Of a DNA stretch of 64,000 nucleotides, positions 1 through 7,567 are shown piece by piece. The position numbers and the translations under genes were made by a program. The DNA lies in assembly GCF_040546685.1 (NCBI RefSeq), contig NZ_JBEPOH010000001.1, positions 2,232,001 through 2,296,000 on the forward strand, read 5' to 3'. Numbering within the stretch: the first letter of the stretch is position 1; every line of letters begins with the position of its first letter. This DNA is from Variovorax sp. OAS795. GTDB lineage: Bacteria; Pseudomonadota; Gammaproteobacteria; Burkholderiales; Burkholderiaceae_C. The notes beneath the pieces are model-generated. The model searched no databases, was not told where the DNA came from, and saw only the letters and a list, made by a program, of their open reading frames with translations.

Positions 1-697
1 CCACGATCGCGTCGCCGCTGCCGCTTTGCACGCGTGCGCCGGTCACGAAGTAGGCGTGGAGGTCATGCGCGAAGCTGTTGAGCTTGGTCAGCACGAACTT
101 GTTGCCGCGCACCAGCGCGTTGTAGCCCAGCACCGCGGGGATGGCCACCGCAAGGCCCAGCGCCGTCATGATCAGCGCTTCGCCAATGGGGCCCGCCACC
201 TTGTCGATGGTGGCCTGGCCGGCCGTGCTGATGCTCATGAGCGCGTGGTAGATGCCCCAGACGGTGCCGAACAGGCCGATGAAAGGGGCGGTCGAACCGA
301 CTGAAGCGAGGATTGCCAGGCCGGTCTGCAGGCGGGCGGTGAATGCGTCGATCCCGTTGCGCAGCGCTCGCGTGATCCAGTCGCTCACGTCCAGCGCGTC
401 GTGCAGGTGGGCCTTGGTGTTGCGGTGGTGCGCAGCCGCTTCGCGGCCTTCGAGCGCCAGGGCGCGGAACGGGTTGCTGTCGTCCTTGCCGAGCTTGTTC
501 AGCGCGGTCGCGAAGTCTTCGCTGTGCCAGAAATCCTGCGAATGCTTGGCAAGCCGCTTGTAGCGGATGACGTCGAGGGCCTTGATGATGATCACGATCC
601 ACGAGACCAGCGACATGCCGATCAGCAGCACCGCCACGGCCTTGGTGACGAAATCGCCCTGGTTCCAGACGTTCATCAAGCCGAATTGGGAATCCAT
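1..697 (-). CDS. exbB: ExbB proton-channel subunit (partial, 3' end off the window)
   Basis: MotA/TolQ/ExbB family inner-membrane protein. With ExbD it uses the proton gradient to energise TonB for transport across the outer membrane. The reading frame translates cleanly from ATG at 697 and runs off the left edge without a stop. It begins MDSQFGLMNVW and has a first membrane helix at about residues 17-35 (VAVLLIGMSLVSWIVIIIKAL). A cytoplasmic loop follows, then the conserved STAPFIGLFGTVWGIYHAL segment typical of TolQ/ExbB. A GGAG ribosome site lies about 9 bases before the ATG. It sits 23 bases after tonB, so the two are probably co-transcribed, with exbD expected next outside the window. 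ExbB fits better than TolQ because of the tonB neighbour. Confidence 0.93.
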   Translation of the reverse strand, partial: MDSQFGLMNVWNQGDFVTKAVAVLLIGMSLVSWIVIIIKALDVIRYKRLAKHSQDFWHSEDFATALNKLGKDDSNPFRALALEGREAAAHHRNTKAHLHDALDVSDWITRALRNGIDAFTARLQTGLAILASVGSTAPFIGLFGTVWGIYHALMSISTAGQATIDKVAGPIGEALIMTALGLAVAIPAVLGYNALVRGNKFVLTKLNSFAHDLHAYFVTGARVQSGSGDAIV

Positions 698-720
698 ACG
701 AAATTGCTCCAGAGAAAAAA

Positions 721-1434
721 TCAGTTCAGTTTGAATGAGAAGGGTGCCCGCAGCAGGTAGGTGGTCTGCGCATTGCCGCCCGTTTGCCTGAAGGGGGTGA
801 CCTGGGCAGTCCGGGCGGCGCTGAGCGCCGCCTCGTCGAGCCGTTCGAAGCCGCTGGACTTGAAGAGTTCGACGCGCTTTGCGAAGCCCTCGCTGTCGAA
901 ATAGATCGAGACCACGGTGGTTCCGGCCTCGCCCAGGCGCTTGCTCATGGTGGGATAGGCGAGCCGCGGTTCCCTGACGTAGCGCGTCTGGCCTTCGGTG
1001 ATTTCGATCGTCCGTGGTGCGGGCGGCGCGGGCGGTGCCGGCGGAGGCGCCGGGGGAGCAGGCGGCGCCGGGGCTTCGGCCACGGGCACCGGTGCGGGCG
1101 GCGGAGGTTCGGGCACGCCCACGGGCGCGGCAGGCGCGGGTGTCGGCTTGGGTTCGCGCACCGCGACCGGGCGCGGCGGCGGCTTGACGGCCTCCGGCTT
1201 GCGCTGAGGCGGCGGCGGGGGAGGAGGGGGCGGCGGCTCGGCCGGCTTGGGAGGCTCCACGAACTGGCTCAGTATCTCGACGGGAATCACCACTTCCGCG
1301 GCACGGCGCAGCAGGCCGCTTTGCAGCGCCCACAGCGCCGCCGCATGAAACAGGATCACGCCTCCGGCAATGAGTGCATTGCGCGAAAGGCCCAGGACAG
1401 AGGGGGGAGGGGCAAAGCGGTCAGACACGATCAA
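721..1434 (-). CDS. tonB: TonB energy-transducing protein
   Basis: 237 residues if started at the TTG at 1434; a GTG at 1428 is an equally plausible start. A single N-terminal anchor helix lies at about residues 18-38 (NALIAGGVILFHAAALWAL). A long proline-rich spacer (about 60-135, with PPPPPPPP runs and alternating PAPP repeats) is followed by a C-terminal TonB domain (about 150-237) containing YFDSEGFAKRVELFKSSGF. TonB spans the periplasm and passes proton-motive force from ExbB/ExbD to outer-membrane receptors. It lies upstream of exbB and downstream of bfd on the same strand, so the group is probably driven by the Fur-type promoter at 1854-1883. The receptor encoded at 2083 is the obvious local partner. 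Confidence 0.93.
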   Translation of the reverse strand: MIVSDRFAPPPSVLGLSRNALIAGGVILFHAAALWALQSGLLRRAAEVVIPVEILSQFVEPPKPAEPPPPPPPPPPQRKPEAVKPPPRPVAVREPKPTPAPAAPVGVPEPPPPAPVPVAEAPAPPAPPAPPPAPPAPPAPRTIEITEGQTRYVREPRLAYPTMSKRLGEAGTTVVSIYFDSEGFAKRVELFKSSGFERLDEAALSAARTAQVTPFRQTGGNAQTTYLLRAPFSFKLN

Positions 1435-1498
1435 CCCATTCGAATGCGGGCGCGCCGAAAACGTGCCCCGATTGCAGCAAAACCGCTACGACTACCGA

Positions 1499-1573
1499 TT
1501 ACTTACGAAAGATCCACCAGACCGAGCCCGCGACGAAGATCAGGCTGCCGCCGAGTGCCGAGAAGAGTTCCAT
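1499..1573 (-). CDS. Candidate 24-residue single-helix membrane protein
   Basis: Short ORF between bfd and tonB, starting ATG at 1573 and ending TAA at 1499. The peptide begins MELFSALGG, continues through a hydrophobic stretch (SLIFVAGSVWWIF) and ends in the basic pair RK, the usual look of a one-helix inner-membrane miniprotein. A GGAAAG/AAGG-like ribosome site lies a few bases upstream. The ORF overlaps the last 34 bases of bfd in another frame, which would allow translational coupling. I do not recognise a family. The evidence is the clean hydrophobic profile, a usable ribosome site and the position in an iron operon; the ORF could still be chance. Confidence 0.4.
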   Translation of the reverse strand: MELFSALGGSLIFVAGSVWWIFRK

Positions 1574-1812
1574 GCCTTGCTTTCCGAAATGGAGGTGGCA
1601 AGCTGGATCGCGCTCGTTCCTGATTCGCGGTTCAACGCGGCGACGGGATGCGAGGCGCTGCACTGCGCGACGATATCGCGCGCACATCCTTCACATTGGC
1701 CACACTGGGTGGCCACGCCAAGCTCGAATTGGACTTCGTCGAAAGTCATGCCCGCGCGCACGTGACGTGCGATTTCACGGTCGGAGACTCGGCGGCAGAC
1801 GCAAACGATCAT
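1540..1812 (-). CDS. bfd: Bacterioferritin-associated ferredoxin (Bfd-like, [2Fe-2S])
   Basis: 90 residues, starting MIVCVCRRVSDREI as Bfd proteins do. Four cysteines of the BFD-like [2Fe-2S] domain are visible: C4 and C6 in CVC, then C37 and C40 in CGQCEGC, with an extra C43. Bfd donates electrons to the heme of bacterioferritin so that stored ferric iron is reduced and released; the likely partner is the bfr at 6179-6655. The tail after residue 55 (about 35 residues) is longer than in the short E. coli Bfd (64 residues) and has no recognisable motif. It is the first gene after a TTGAAA/TATAAT promoter with a Fur-like box in the spacer, consistent with induction under iron starvation. Confidence 0.88.
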   Translation of the reverse strand: MIVCVCRRVSDREIARHVRAGMTFDEVQFELGVATQCGQCEGCARDIVAQCSASHPVAALNRESGTSAIQLATSISESKAWNSSRHSAAA

Positions 1813-1853
1813 GGTGGTGAAAGCGGCAGTGGCTGGCTGGTTGGTTCGAGCCG

Positions 1854-1883
1854 ATTATAAATACGAATCTCTCGCATTTTCAA
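1854..1883 (-). promoter_or_regulatory. Fur-type promoter for bfd-tonB-exbB
   Basis: Read leftward, TTGAAA (1883-1878) and TATAAT (1859-1854) are separated by 18 bases, close to the sigma-70 consensus. The spacer is almost exactly a 19-base imperfect inverted repeat at 1860-1878 (AATACGAATCTCTCGCATT) resembling a Fur box. A repressor bound there would block RNA polymerase directly. The bfd ATG lies about 40 bases downstream. The promoter elements are seen in the sequence; Fur as the ligand is inferred from the gene content on both sides. Confidence 0.65.
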
Positions 1884-1952
1884 TAACTATCCCGAAGGTA
1901 GGTCTTCCGTACGAGTTGGCTGGGTGTTGGAAAGGCGCAACAGCCAAATCTC

Positions 1953-1982
1953 AATGCGAATGATTAAGAACTACGTTCGCAT
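1953..1982 (+). promoter_or_regulatory. Second candidate Fur box before the siderophore receptor
   Basis: AATGCGAATGATTAAGAAC (1953-1971) resembles betaproteobacterial Fur sites. It is also the left part of a larger symmetric element: ATGCGAA at 1954-1960 and its exact reverse complement TTCGCAT at 1976-1982, separated by 15 bases. It lies about 100 bases before the preferred TTG start of the receptor. It would be inside the coding region if the longest possible reading frame (from 1924) were used, which argues for the later start. Confidence 0.5.
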
Positions 1983-2082
1983 ACACTTCAGCCCGATTTC
2001 GGCAAGCCAAGCCCGGTGCAAGCATCGACGCGAGCCAGCCATCCATTCAAACCAGCCGTTTCGGGCTTTCTGGGAGGTTATC

Positions 2083-4536
2083 TTGGCCAATGTTGTCCGC
2101 CGGCGCGCTCGTGTGTCGCGTCCCGTGTCTTCTTCTGCAGCCGCCGTGGGCGCCACGGCAGTTGCAATCCCGCGAGAAGCGGCGATGCTTCCCTTTGGCG
2201 CCCTGATGCTGGCAGCCTCGGTCAGCAGCTGGGCGCAGACGCCACCGGCCACAGTGCAGGGCGGGACCCTGGGCACCGTCACCGTCACGGAGCAGGCCGA
2301 GACGCAGGGCAAGGACCAGGTCCAGACCAGGAAGACCAACATCGGCAAGGGAACGCAGGATATCCGCGACATTCCGCAGTCGATCAACGTCATCACCGAA
2401 AAGCTGATCGACGACGTCAAGCTCGACACGCTCCGTGATGCCTTGCACTACTCGGCCGGCATCACCTTCGCCGCGACCGAGAACGGCACCGACCAGGACA
2501 TCCGGCTGCGCGGCTTTCCGGTGGCCACGGTCGGCGACTTGCTCATCGACGGCATGCGCGATCCCTCGCAGTACGACCGCGACACCTTCAACCTGGAACG
2601 CATCGAGGTGCTGCGCGGTTCGGCATCGATGATCTTCGGACGGGGCTCCACCGGCGGCGTGATCAACCAGGTGACCAAGAAGCCCCTGCTCGCCGACCAG
2701 ACCGACGTGGAGGCCACAATCGGCTCGCGCGGCTACTACCGCACGACGGCCGACTTCAATGTGCGCACCGGCGAAACCTCGGCGCTGCGCATCAACGGCA
2801 TGTGGAACAAGGCCGACAACGGCGGCGCCAAGGTCGACAAGTACGGCATCGCGCCTTCGTACAGCTGGGGCCTGGGCACGGCCAACGAATTCACGGTCGG
2901 GCTGTTCCACCTGAACGTGGACAACGTCCCGTTGTCGGCGGTTCGCTGGGTGGCGACCGGCCGGCAGGGCATCACGGGCTACAACGCGAGCGGCGTGCCG
3001 ACCATCGGCAGCCTGGGAACGCTTGCACCGACCAAGCCGGGCAGCTTCTACGGCACCGCGGCCGACCAGCTCCTGGGCAAGGCGACTTACGGCACGGCTT
3101 CATGGCTCCATCGCTTCGACGACGGAGGCGAACTGCGCACGCAGGTGCGTTCGGGCACCTTCTCGCGCAACCAGTGGTCCACCGCAGCGGGTGCCAGCAC
3201 CACCTTCGGTGCGCCGACCACGCTGGCCAATTTCAGCGACTACACCGTGCTCACGCGCAGCGGCCTCACGCCGCGCAAGGACGAGTACAAGGGCACCTAC
3301 CTGCAGAGCGACTACAGCAAGGAGCTGAACTGGGGCGGCATGAAGCACCAGCTGCTGGCCGGCATCGATGCTTCGAAGGAAGAGGCGAGCCGCTACCAGA
3401 ACGATGCGTTCTTCAACAACAGCTTCCGCGGCCGCGCGCTCGGCTCCCGGCCCAACACTTTCGTCGGCACGCCGAACGACGGCGCGGGCCTGAGCGGCAC
3501 CTTCGTGGAGCCGGTGTACCGCGATTCGAGTTCGTACTCCGCAAAGTCTGTGGGCCTCTACCTTCAGGACCTGGTGCAGGTTGCGGACGACTGGAAGGTC
3601 TTGGGCGGTGTGCGCTACGACCGCCTGAGCGGTGATTTCAACCAGTACAACTACACGAATCCCGCGTGCGTGAGGCCCACGCCCGCGCCGCGCGGCTACA
3701 CGCAAACGGCAAACTGCACCGACCCGCGTGAACGCTATTCCGCCGGCAGCCCGCTGCCGACGGTGGCCAGCACCCATCTGTCGCAAGGCGCCTGGAGCTA
3801 CCGGGCCGGCGTGCTCTACCAGCCCTCGACCACGCAGTCGTATCACCTGTCGTACAGCACGTCGTTCAATTCGTCGGCGGACACCTACCAGTATGTGTCC
3901 CCCCAGACGGCGGGAACGCCGCCCGAGAAGAGCCGCAACATCGAACTCGGCGCCAAGCTCGACTGGCTCGACGGCAAGCTCTCCACGCGGGCGGCGCTGT
4001 TCCGCACCGAGAAGACCAACGAACGCACCACCGATTCGGACTTTGCCAACAGTTCGTACCTGCTGTCCGGCAAGCGGCATTCGCAGGGCCTCGAGCTCGA
4101 CGTGGTCGGGCGCCTGACCTCGCAATGGGAGGTGTATTTCTCGTACTCCTTCATTCCCAAGGCCACCATCGACCAGGTGGGCAGCACCGCAACGCCGGGG
4201 ACCGTGGGCTCGCGCGTCGGCCTGACGCCCAAGCACAGCGGGGCCGCCTGGATCAGCTACCAGGCCACGCCCAAGTTCCGCATTGCGGGCGGCGTGCGAG
4301 GCGCGTCCGAGAACCGCCCGCTGCAGGGCGCCAGCGGCGCTGCCAGCCTGGCCAACAGCACCCCGGGCTACGTGGTGGGCGACATGATGCTCGAATACAA
4401 GTTCACGCCCGACCTGTACGCGCAGCTCAACATCAACAACGTGACCAACAAGCTCTACGGCGATCAGCTCTACCCGGGCTTCGCGATCGCGGGTGCCAAG
4501 CGCACGGTGCTCCTCACCGTGGGTGCACGTTTCTAG
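2083..4536 (+). CDS. TonB-dependent siderophore receptor
   Basis: Outer-membrane ferric-siderophore receptor of the FpvA/FhuA class, about 817 residues from the TTG at 2083. That start is chosen because GGGAGG (2072-2077) sits 5 bases before it and because a Fur-like box lies in the longer frame from 1924. An unusually long signal region ends near the Ala-rich stretch LMLAASVSSWAQ. A TonB box-like segment (TLGTVTVTE) follows, then the plug domain (DIPQSINVITEKLI, then GFPVATVGDLLIDGMRD, then IEVLRGSASMIFGRGSTGG). The long beta barrel ends in the aromatic VGARF. The substrate cannot be told from sequence. Its neighbours (piuC after it, tonB/exbB/bfd divergent) fit iron acquisition under Fur. 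Confidence 0.9.
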   Translation: MANVVRRRARVSRPVSSSAAAVGATAVAIPREAAMLPFGALMLAASVSSWAQTPPATVQGGTLGTVTVTEQAETQGKDQVQTRKTNIGKGTQDIRDIPQSINVITEKLIDDVKLDTLRDALHYSAGITFAATENGTDQDIRLRGFPVATVGDLLIDGMRDPSQYDRDTFNLERIEVLRGSASMIFGRGSTGGVINQVTKKPLLADQTDVEATIGSRGYYRTTADFNVRTGETSALRINGMWNKADNGGAKVDKYGIAPSYSWGLGTANEFTVGLFHLNVDNVPLSAVRWVATGRQGITGYNASGVPTIGSLGTLAPTKPGSFYGTAADQLLGKATYGTASWLHRFDDGGELRTQVRSGTFSRNQWSTAAGASTTFGAPTTLANFSDYTVLTRSGLTPRKDEYKGTYLQSDYSKELNWGGMKHQLLAGIDASKEEASRYQNDAFFNNSFRGRALGSRPNTFVGTPNDGAGLSGTFVEPVYRDSSSYSAKSVGLYLQDLVQVADDWKVLGGVRYDRLSGDFNQYNYTNPACVRPTPAPRGYTQTANCTDPRERYSAGSPLPTVASTHLSQGAWSYRAGVLYQPSTTQSYHLSYSTSFNSSADTYQYVSPQTAGTPPEKSRNIELGAKLDWLDGKLSTRAALFRTEKTNERTTDSDFANSSYLLSGKRHSQGLELDVVGRLTSQWEVYFSYSFIPKATIDQVGSTATPGTVGSRVGLTPKHSGAAWISYQATPKFRIAGGVRGASENRPLQGASGAASLANSTPGYVVGDMMLEYKFTPDLYAQLNINNVTNKLYGDQLYPGFAIAGAKRTVLLTVGARF

Positions 4537-4568
4537 AATAGGCCGGCACAAACGATCTTCCGCTCTTC

Positions 4569-5255
4569 ATGCTCTTGCACATTCGCGAAGTCCTTTCGCC
4601 TGACGAAGTTCGCCATGCCAGGGAAATCCTGGGCCAAGCACCCTGGGAGGACGGCCGCCTGACCGCTGGCGAGCAATCGGCCAAGGCGAAGAACAACGAG
4701 CAGTTGAGGGAAGACTGCGAGGAAACCCGCGCGGTCCAGCAATTGCTGCTGCGCGGGCTCGAGCGGCACCAGATATTCTTCTCCGCCGCGCTTCCCAAGC
4801 AGATCTCGCCGCCGCTGTTCAATCGCTACGGCGGCACGTCGAACAGCTTCGGCAATCACGTGGACAGCGCGGTGCGATTCCTGCGCGACGGCACGGGCCG
4901 GGTCCGGACCGACATTTCCTGCACCGTGTTCCTGGCCGGACCCGACGAATACGATGGCGGCGAACTCGTGATCGAGGACACCTTCGGCACCCAGCGCGTC
5001 AAGCTCGCAGCCGGCGACATGGTGCTCTATCCGGGCACCAGCGTTCACCGGGTGCTGCCGGTGACGCGCGGCTTCCGGATCGCGAGCTATTTCTGGATCC
5101 AGAGCATGGTGCGCAGCGACGAGCAGCGCCGCCTGCTGTTCGAGATGGACAACCACCTGCGCCATCTGCGCAGCCAATATGGCGAGACCGATCCGGGCGT
5201 GATCGGCCTCACCAGCACTTATCACAACCTGCTGCGCATGTGGCTCGACGTCTGA
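4569..5255 (+). CDS. piuC: PiuC/YbiX-type Fe(II)/2-oxoglutarate-dependent dioxygenase (PKHD hydroxylase)
   Basis: 228 residues, the usual length of PKHD-type hydroxylases found next to TonB-dependent iron receptors. The iron facial triad is visible: H97 and D99 in GNHVDSAVR and H160 in YPGTSVHRV, with R170 in the 2-oxoglutarate position ([10 protein letters not shown]). The N-terminal half carries the conserved NNEQL and LFNRYGG segments. The natural substrate of PiuC proteins is not well established; modification of a siderophore or of the receptor is often proposed. It starts 33 bases after the receptor stop, so it is probably in the same Fur-controlled operon. The ribosome site before ATG 4569 is weak. 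Confidence 0.88.
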   Translation: MLLHIREVLSPDEVRHAREILGQAPWEDGRLTAGEQSAKAKNNEQLREDCEETRAVQQLLLRGLERHQIFFSAALPKQISPPLFNRYGGTSNSFGNHVDSAVRFLRDGTGRVRTDISCTVFLAGPDEYDGGELVIEDTFGTQRVKLAAGDMVLYPGTSVHRVLPVTRGFRIASYFWIQSMVRSDEQRRLLFEMDNHLRHLRSQYGETDPGVIGLTSTYHNLLRMWLDV

Positions 5256-5293
5256 GCCGCGGCGTGGCGCCTGCAACGCCAGGAGATTCATTC

Positions 5294-5590
5294 ATGAACA
5301 AGTCACTTCTTTGCCTCGCGGCCGCATCCGCGGTCCTCTGGTCGGCATCCGCATCGGCCCAGTTCGTCGAGCACGACGCGGTCAAGTGCGCGCCGGTCCC
5401 CAAGGAGGAAATGCGCCCGCAGATGGAACTGCAGCGCAAGCTGACCTCCGAAGGCTGGAAGGTCCGCCAGATAAAGAACTTCAACGGCTGCTACGAGGTC
5501 TACGGCTTCGACGAGAAAGGGCAGCGCGCCGAAGTGTTCTTCGACCCCAAGACCTTCGAGAAGGTCGGGCAGGTGAAGCAGCCGTCCTGA
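5294..5590 (+). CDS. Small periplasmic PepSY-domain protein
   Basis: 98 residues. ATG 5294 is chosen because AGGAGA (5281-5286) precedes it and a textbook signal peptide follows (MNKSLLCLAAASAVLWSASA, cleavage near ASAQF). The mature part is a single PepSY-like module with the motif EGWKVRQIKNFNGCYEVYGFDEKGQRAEVFFDP. Two cysteines in the mature protein (in VKCAPV and NGCYEV) could form a disulfide. PepSY modules are thought to act as inhibitory or binding domains. Co-location with the cytochrome b561 that follows 11 bases later is common in Proteobacteria and suggests a joint role with heme or redox in the periplasm, which is inference. Confidence 0.8.
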   Translation: MNKSLLCLAAASAVLWSASASAQFVEHDAVKCAPVPKEEMRPQMELQRKLTSEGWKVRQIKNFNGCYEVYGFDEKGQRAEVFFDPKTFEKVGQVKQPS

Positions 5591-5601
5591 GGATCGGCTC
5601 G

Positions 5602-6156
5602 GTGCCTGCGGCTTCCGGGCGTCCATCGACGCCGGTCTGGGCGCTTTGGCTGCGTGCGACCCATTGGGCGCTGGTGGCCGCCATTGCCGTGGCATGGTTC
5701 AGCGGCGAGGCGCTGCTGCGCCAGCATGAGTGGGCAGGCTACGCAGCACTGGCTTTGGTCGCCGGCCGCTGCGTCGGTGGCGGGCTCGGCGGGCACTATG
5801 CGCGCTTTCGCCAGTTCGTGCGATCTCCCCCCGCGGTGGTGCGCTATGCGGCCGAAGTATTTGACGGGCGCGAAAAGCGCTACCTGGGCCACAACCCGCT
5901 GGGCGGCTGGATGGTGCTTGCGCTCTTGGCGACGGTGGCTGTCGTCGGCGTGACGGGGTGGATGTATTCGCTCGACATGTTCTGGGGACTGGCGTGGGTG
6001 GAATGGCTTCACCGCACATTGGCCTGGATGCTGGTGGCGCTGATTGCGCTGCATGTGGCCGGCGTCGTCTTCACGAGCTGGCGGCACAGGGAGAACCTGG
6101 TGGCCGCCATGGTCAGCGGGCGCAAGCGCGCCAAGTCGCCGGGCGACGTCGACTGA
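5602..6156 (+). CDS. Cytochrome b561-family membrane protein
   Basis: 184 residues from GTG 5602, chosen because TGAGGA (5588-5593) sits about 8 bases upstream. Four membrane helices are apparent, at about residues 15-32, 41-55, 98-118 and 137-158. Histidines that could hold b-type heme lie in RATHWAL, EWLHRTLAW and ALHVAGV. The architecture matches diheme cytochrome b561 electron carriers, which move electrons between the quinone pool and periplasmic acceptors. It follows the PepSY gene closely and ends 22 bases from the convergent bfr. A role in ferric reduction during iron uptake is possible but not shown. Confidence 0.85.
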   Translation: MPAASGRPSTPVWALWLRATHWALVAAIAVAWFSGEALLRQHEWAGYAALALVAGRCVGGGLGGHYARFRQFVRSPPAVVRYAAEVFDGREKRYLGHNPLGGWMVLALLATVAVVGVTGWMYSLDMFWGLAWVEWLHRTLAWMLVALIALHVAGVVFTSWRHRENLVAAMVSGRKRAKSPGDVD

Positions 6157-6178
6157 CGCCGGCCGCCCGGCTCGCCGA

Positions 6179-6655
6179 TCAGCCGAGTTCGCCCATTTGC
6201 GATTGCAGGTAGTTCTGCAGGCCGACCTTGTCGATCAGCTCGATCTGCGTTTCCAGGAAGTCGATGTGCTCTTCCGTGTCGTCCAGGATTTCCTGCAGCA
6301 GGTCGCGTGAGACGTAGTCGCGCACCGTTTCGCAGTAGGCGATGCCGTCCTTGATGGTGGCTTGGGCGCCGGTTTCGGCGCCCAGGTCGCAGCCCAGCAG
6401 TTCGGGCACGTCTTCACCGATGTTCAGCTTGCCCAGGTCTTGCAGGTTCGGCAGGCCGTCGAGCATGAAGATGCGGTCCATCAGCTTGTCGGCGTGCTTC
6501 ATTTCGCCGATCGATTCCTCGTATTCCTTCTTGGCCAGCTTGTCCAGGCCCCAGTGCTTGAGCATGCGGTAGTGCAGGAAGTACTGGTTGATTGCGGTGA
6601 GCTCATTCTTGAGCTGCGCCTGCAGATGTTCGATGACCTTGGGGTCGCCCTTCAT
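6179..6655 (-). CDS. bfr: Bacterioferritin
   Basis: 158 residues, the exact length of typical bacterioferritins, starting [19 protein letters not shown]. Heme ligand M52 and ferroxidase residues E18, E51, H54, E94 and H130 are all in place. The position equivalent to E. coli Glu127 is Thr here (DDTEEH at residues 125-130), with Glu at 128 and 129; see the finding. The protein forms a 24-mer cage with bridging hemes and stores ferric iron, and Bfd (1540-1812) would serve its release. The gene is convergent with the iron-uptake block and divergent from ahpC, tying iron storage to peroxide defence. I saw no convincing Fur box upstream. Confidence 0.95.
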   Translation of the reverse strand: MKGDPKVIEHLQAQLKNELTAINQYFLHYRMLKHWGLDKLAKKEYEESIGEMKHADKLMDRIFMLDGLPNLQDLGKLNIGEDVPELLGCDLGAETGAQATIKDGIAYCETVRDYVSRDLLQEILDDTEEHIDFLETQIELIDKVGLQNYLQSQMGELG

Positions 6656-6802
6656 GTTTTTTCCTTGTTCTCAAAGTAGGGATTGTGAGAGGGGCAGGCG
6701 AGCAGTTGCAAGCAAACCCATGCTGCAACGGTCTGCATGCGTTTGATGGTGATACACGTTCGTATTCGAGCATCGCGTGACGCAAGCACGGCCTTGTCTT
6801 TC

Positions 6803-6839
6803 ATAGACCTCGGCGATACATTCGATAGTTCTTTACTAT
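6803..6839 (+). promoter_or_regulatory. OxyR binding site before ahpC
   Basis: Four tetranucleotides on the exact OxyR spacing: ATAG (6803-6806), N7, CGAT (6814-6817), N7, ATAG (6825-6828), N7, CTAT (6836-6839). That is 15 of 16 matches to the ATAG-N7-CTAT-N7-ATAG-N7-CTAT consensus. It abuts the poor -35 region of the ahpC promoter, the usual place for OxyR to contact RNA polymerase. Confidence 0.8.
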
Positions 6840-6860
6840 GAATTTGTCCTATATGGTAGG

Positions 6861-6866
6861 TATACT
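6861..6866 (+). promoter_or_regulatory. -10 element of the ahpC promoter
   Basis: TATACT lies 21 bases after the OxyR site. No good -35 hexamer exists at the right distance (TGAATT at best), as expected for an activator-dependent promoter. Transcription would start near 6873, giving a leader of about 40 bases before ahpC. Confidence 0.6.
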
Positions 6867-6914
6867 CATGGCTCGCACTTATTTTTGTCCACCTGCAGCA
6901 TCCAAGGAATCACC

Positions 6915-7478
6915 ATGTCCCTGATCAACACCCAAGTCCAACCCTTCAAGACCCAGGCCTACCTGAATGGCAAGTTCATCGACGTGTCCGACGAGACGCT
7001 CAAGGGCAAATGGTCCGTGCTGATCTTCATGCCCGCAGCCTTCACGTTCAACTGCCCGACCGAAGTCGAGGACGCGGCCGACAACTACCCCGAGTTCCAG
7101 AAACTGGGTGCCGAGGTCTACATCGTGACCACCGACACGCACTTCTCGCACAAGGTCTGGCACGACACCTCGCCCGCAGTCGGCAAGGCCAAGTTCCCGC
7201 TGGTGGGCGACCCCACGCACACGCTGACCAACGCCTTCGGTGTGCACATCCCCGAAGAAGGCCTGGCGCTGCGCGGCACTTTCGTCATCAACCCCGAGGG
7301 CATCATCAAGACCGCCGAAGTGCACTCCAACGAAATTGCCCGCGACGTCAAGGAAACCCTGCGCAAGCTGAAGGCAGCGGTCTATACCGCCGCCCATCCG
7401 AACGAAGTCTGCCCGGCCAAGTGGAATGAGGGCGACAAGACCATTGCACCGTCGTTCGACCTCGTCGGCAAGATCTAA
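6915..7478 (+). CDS. ahpC: Alkyl hydroperoxide reductase subunit C (2-Cys peroxiredoxin)
   Basis: 187 residues from ATG 6915, with AAGGA (6904-6908) as ribosome site; an upstream in-frame TTG at 6885 is less likely. The peroxidatic cysteine is C47 in [10 protein letters not shown] and the resolving cysteine is C166 in NEVCPAKW. The C-terminal helix ends SFDLVGKI, typical of AhpC1-class proteins. It reduces hydrogen peroxide, organic peroxides and peroxynitrite, and is recycled by AhpF, encoded next. A strong terminator separates it from ahpF, so ahpC can be made in excess, as is common. Regulation by OxyR is supported by the site upstream. Confidence 0.97.
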   Translation: MSLINTQVQPFKTQAYLNGKFIDVSDETLKGKWSVLIFMPAAFTFNCPTEVEDAADNYPEFQKLGAEVYIVTTDTHFSHKVWHDTSPAVGKAKFPLVGDPTHTLTNAFGVHIPEEGLALRGTFVINPEGIIKTAEVHSNEIARDVKETLRKLKAAVYTAAHPNEVCPAKWNEGDKTIAPSFDLVGKI

Positions 7479-7490
7479 GCGTCCCGCGCG

Positions 7491-7525
7491 AAAGCCCGGG
7501 CGCTCACGAGGCCCCGGGCTTTTTT
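7491..7525 (+). terminator. Intrinsic terminator between ahpC and ahpF
   Basis: Perfect 10-base stem AAAGCCCGGG (7491-7500) and CCCGGGCTTT (7513-7522), 12-base loop, followed by more T residues (to 7525). It lies 13 bases after the ahpC stop. Read-through or a separate promoter is needed for ahpF. Confidence 0.9.
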
Positions 7526-7567
7526 GTTCCCAGTTGATAGTTTTAAGATATCGAAAGAGAGTCCGTC

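Noticed and set aside
1836..1860. GGTTCGAGCC resembling a tRNA T-arm
   Set aside because: No acceptor, D or anticodon arms pair around it; it is part of the bfd leader and promoter.
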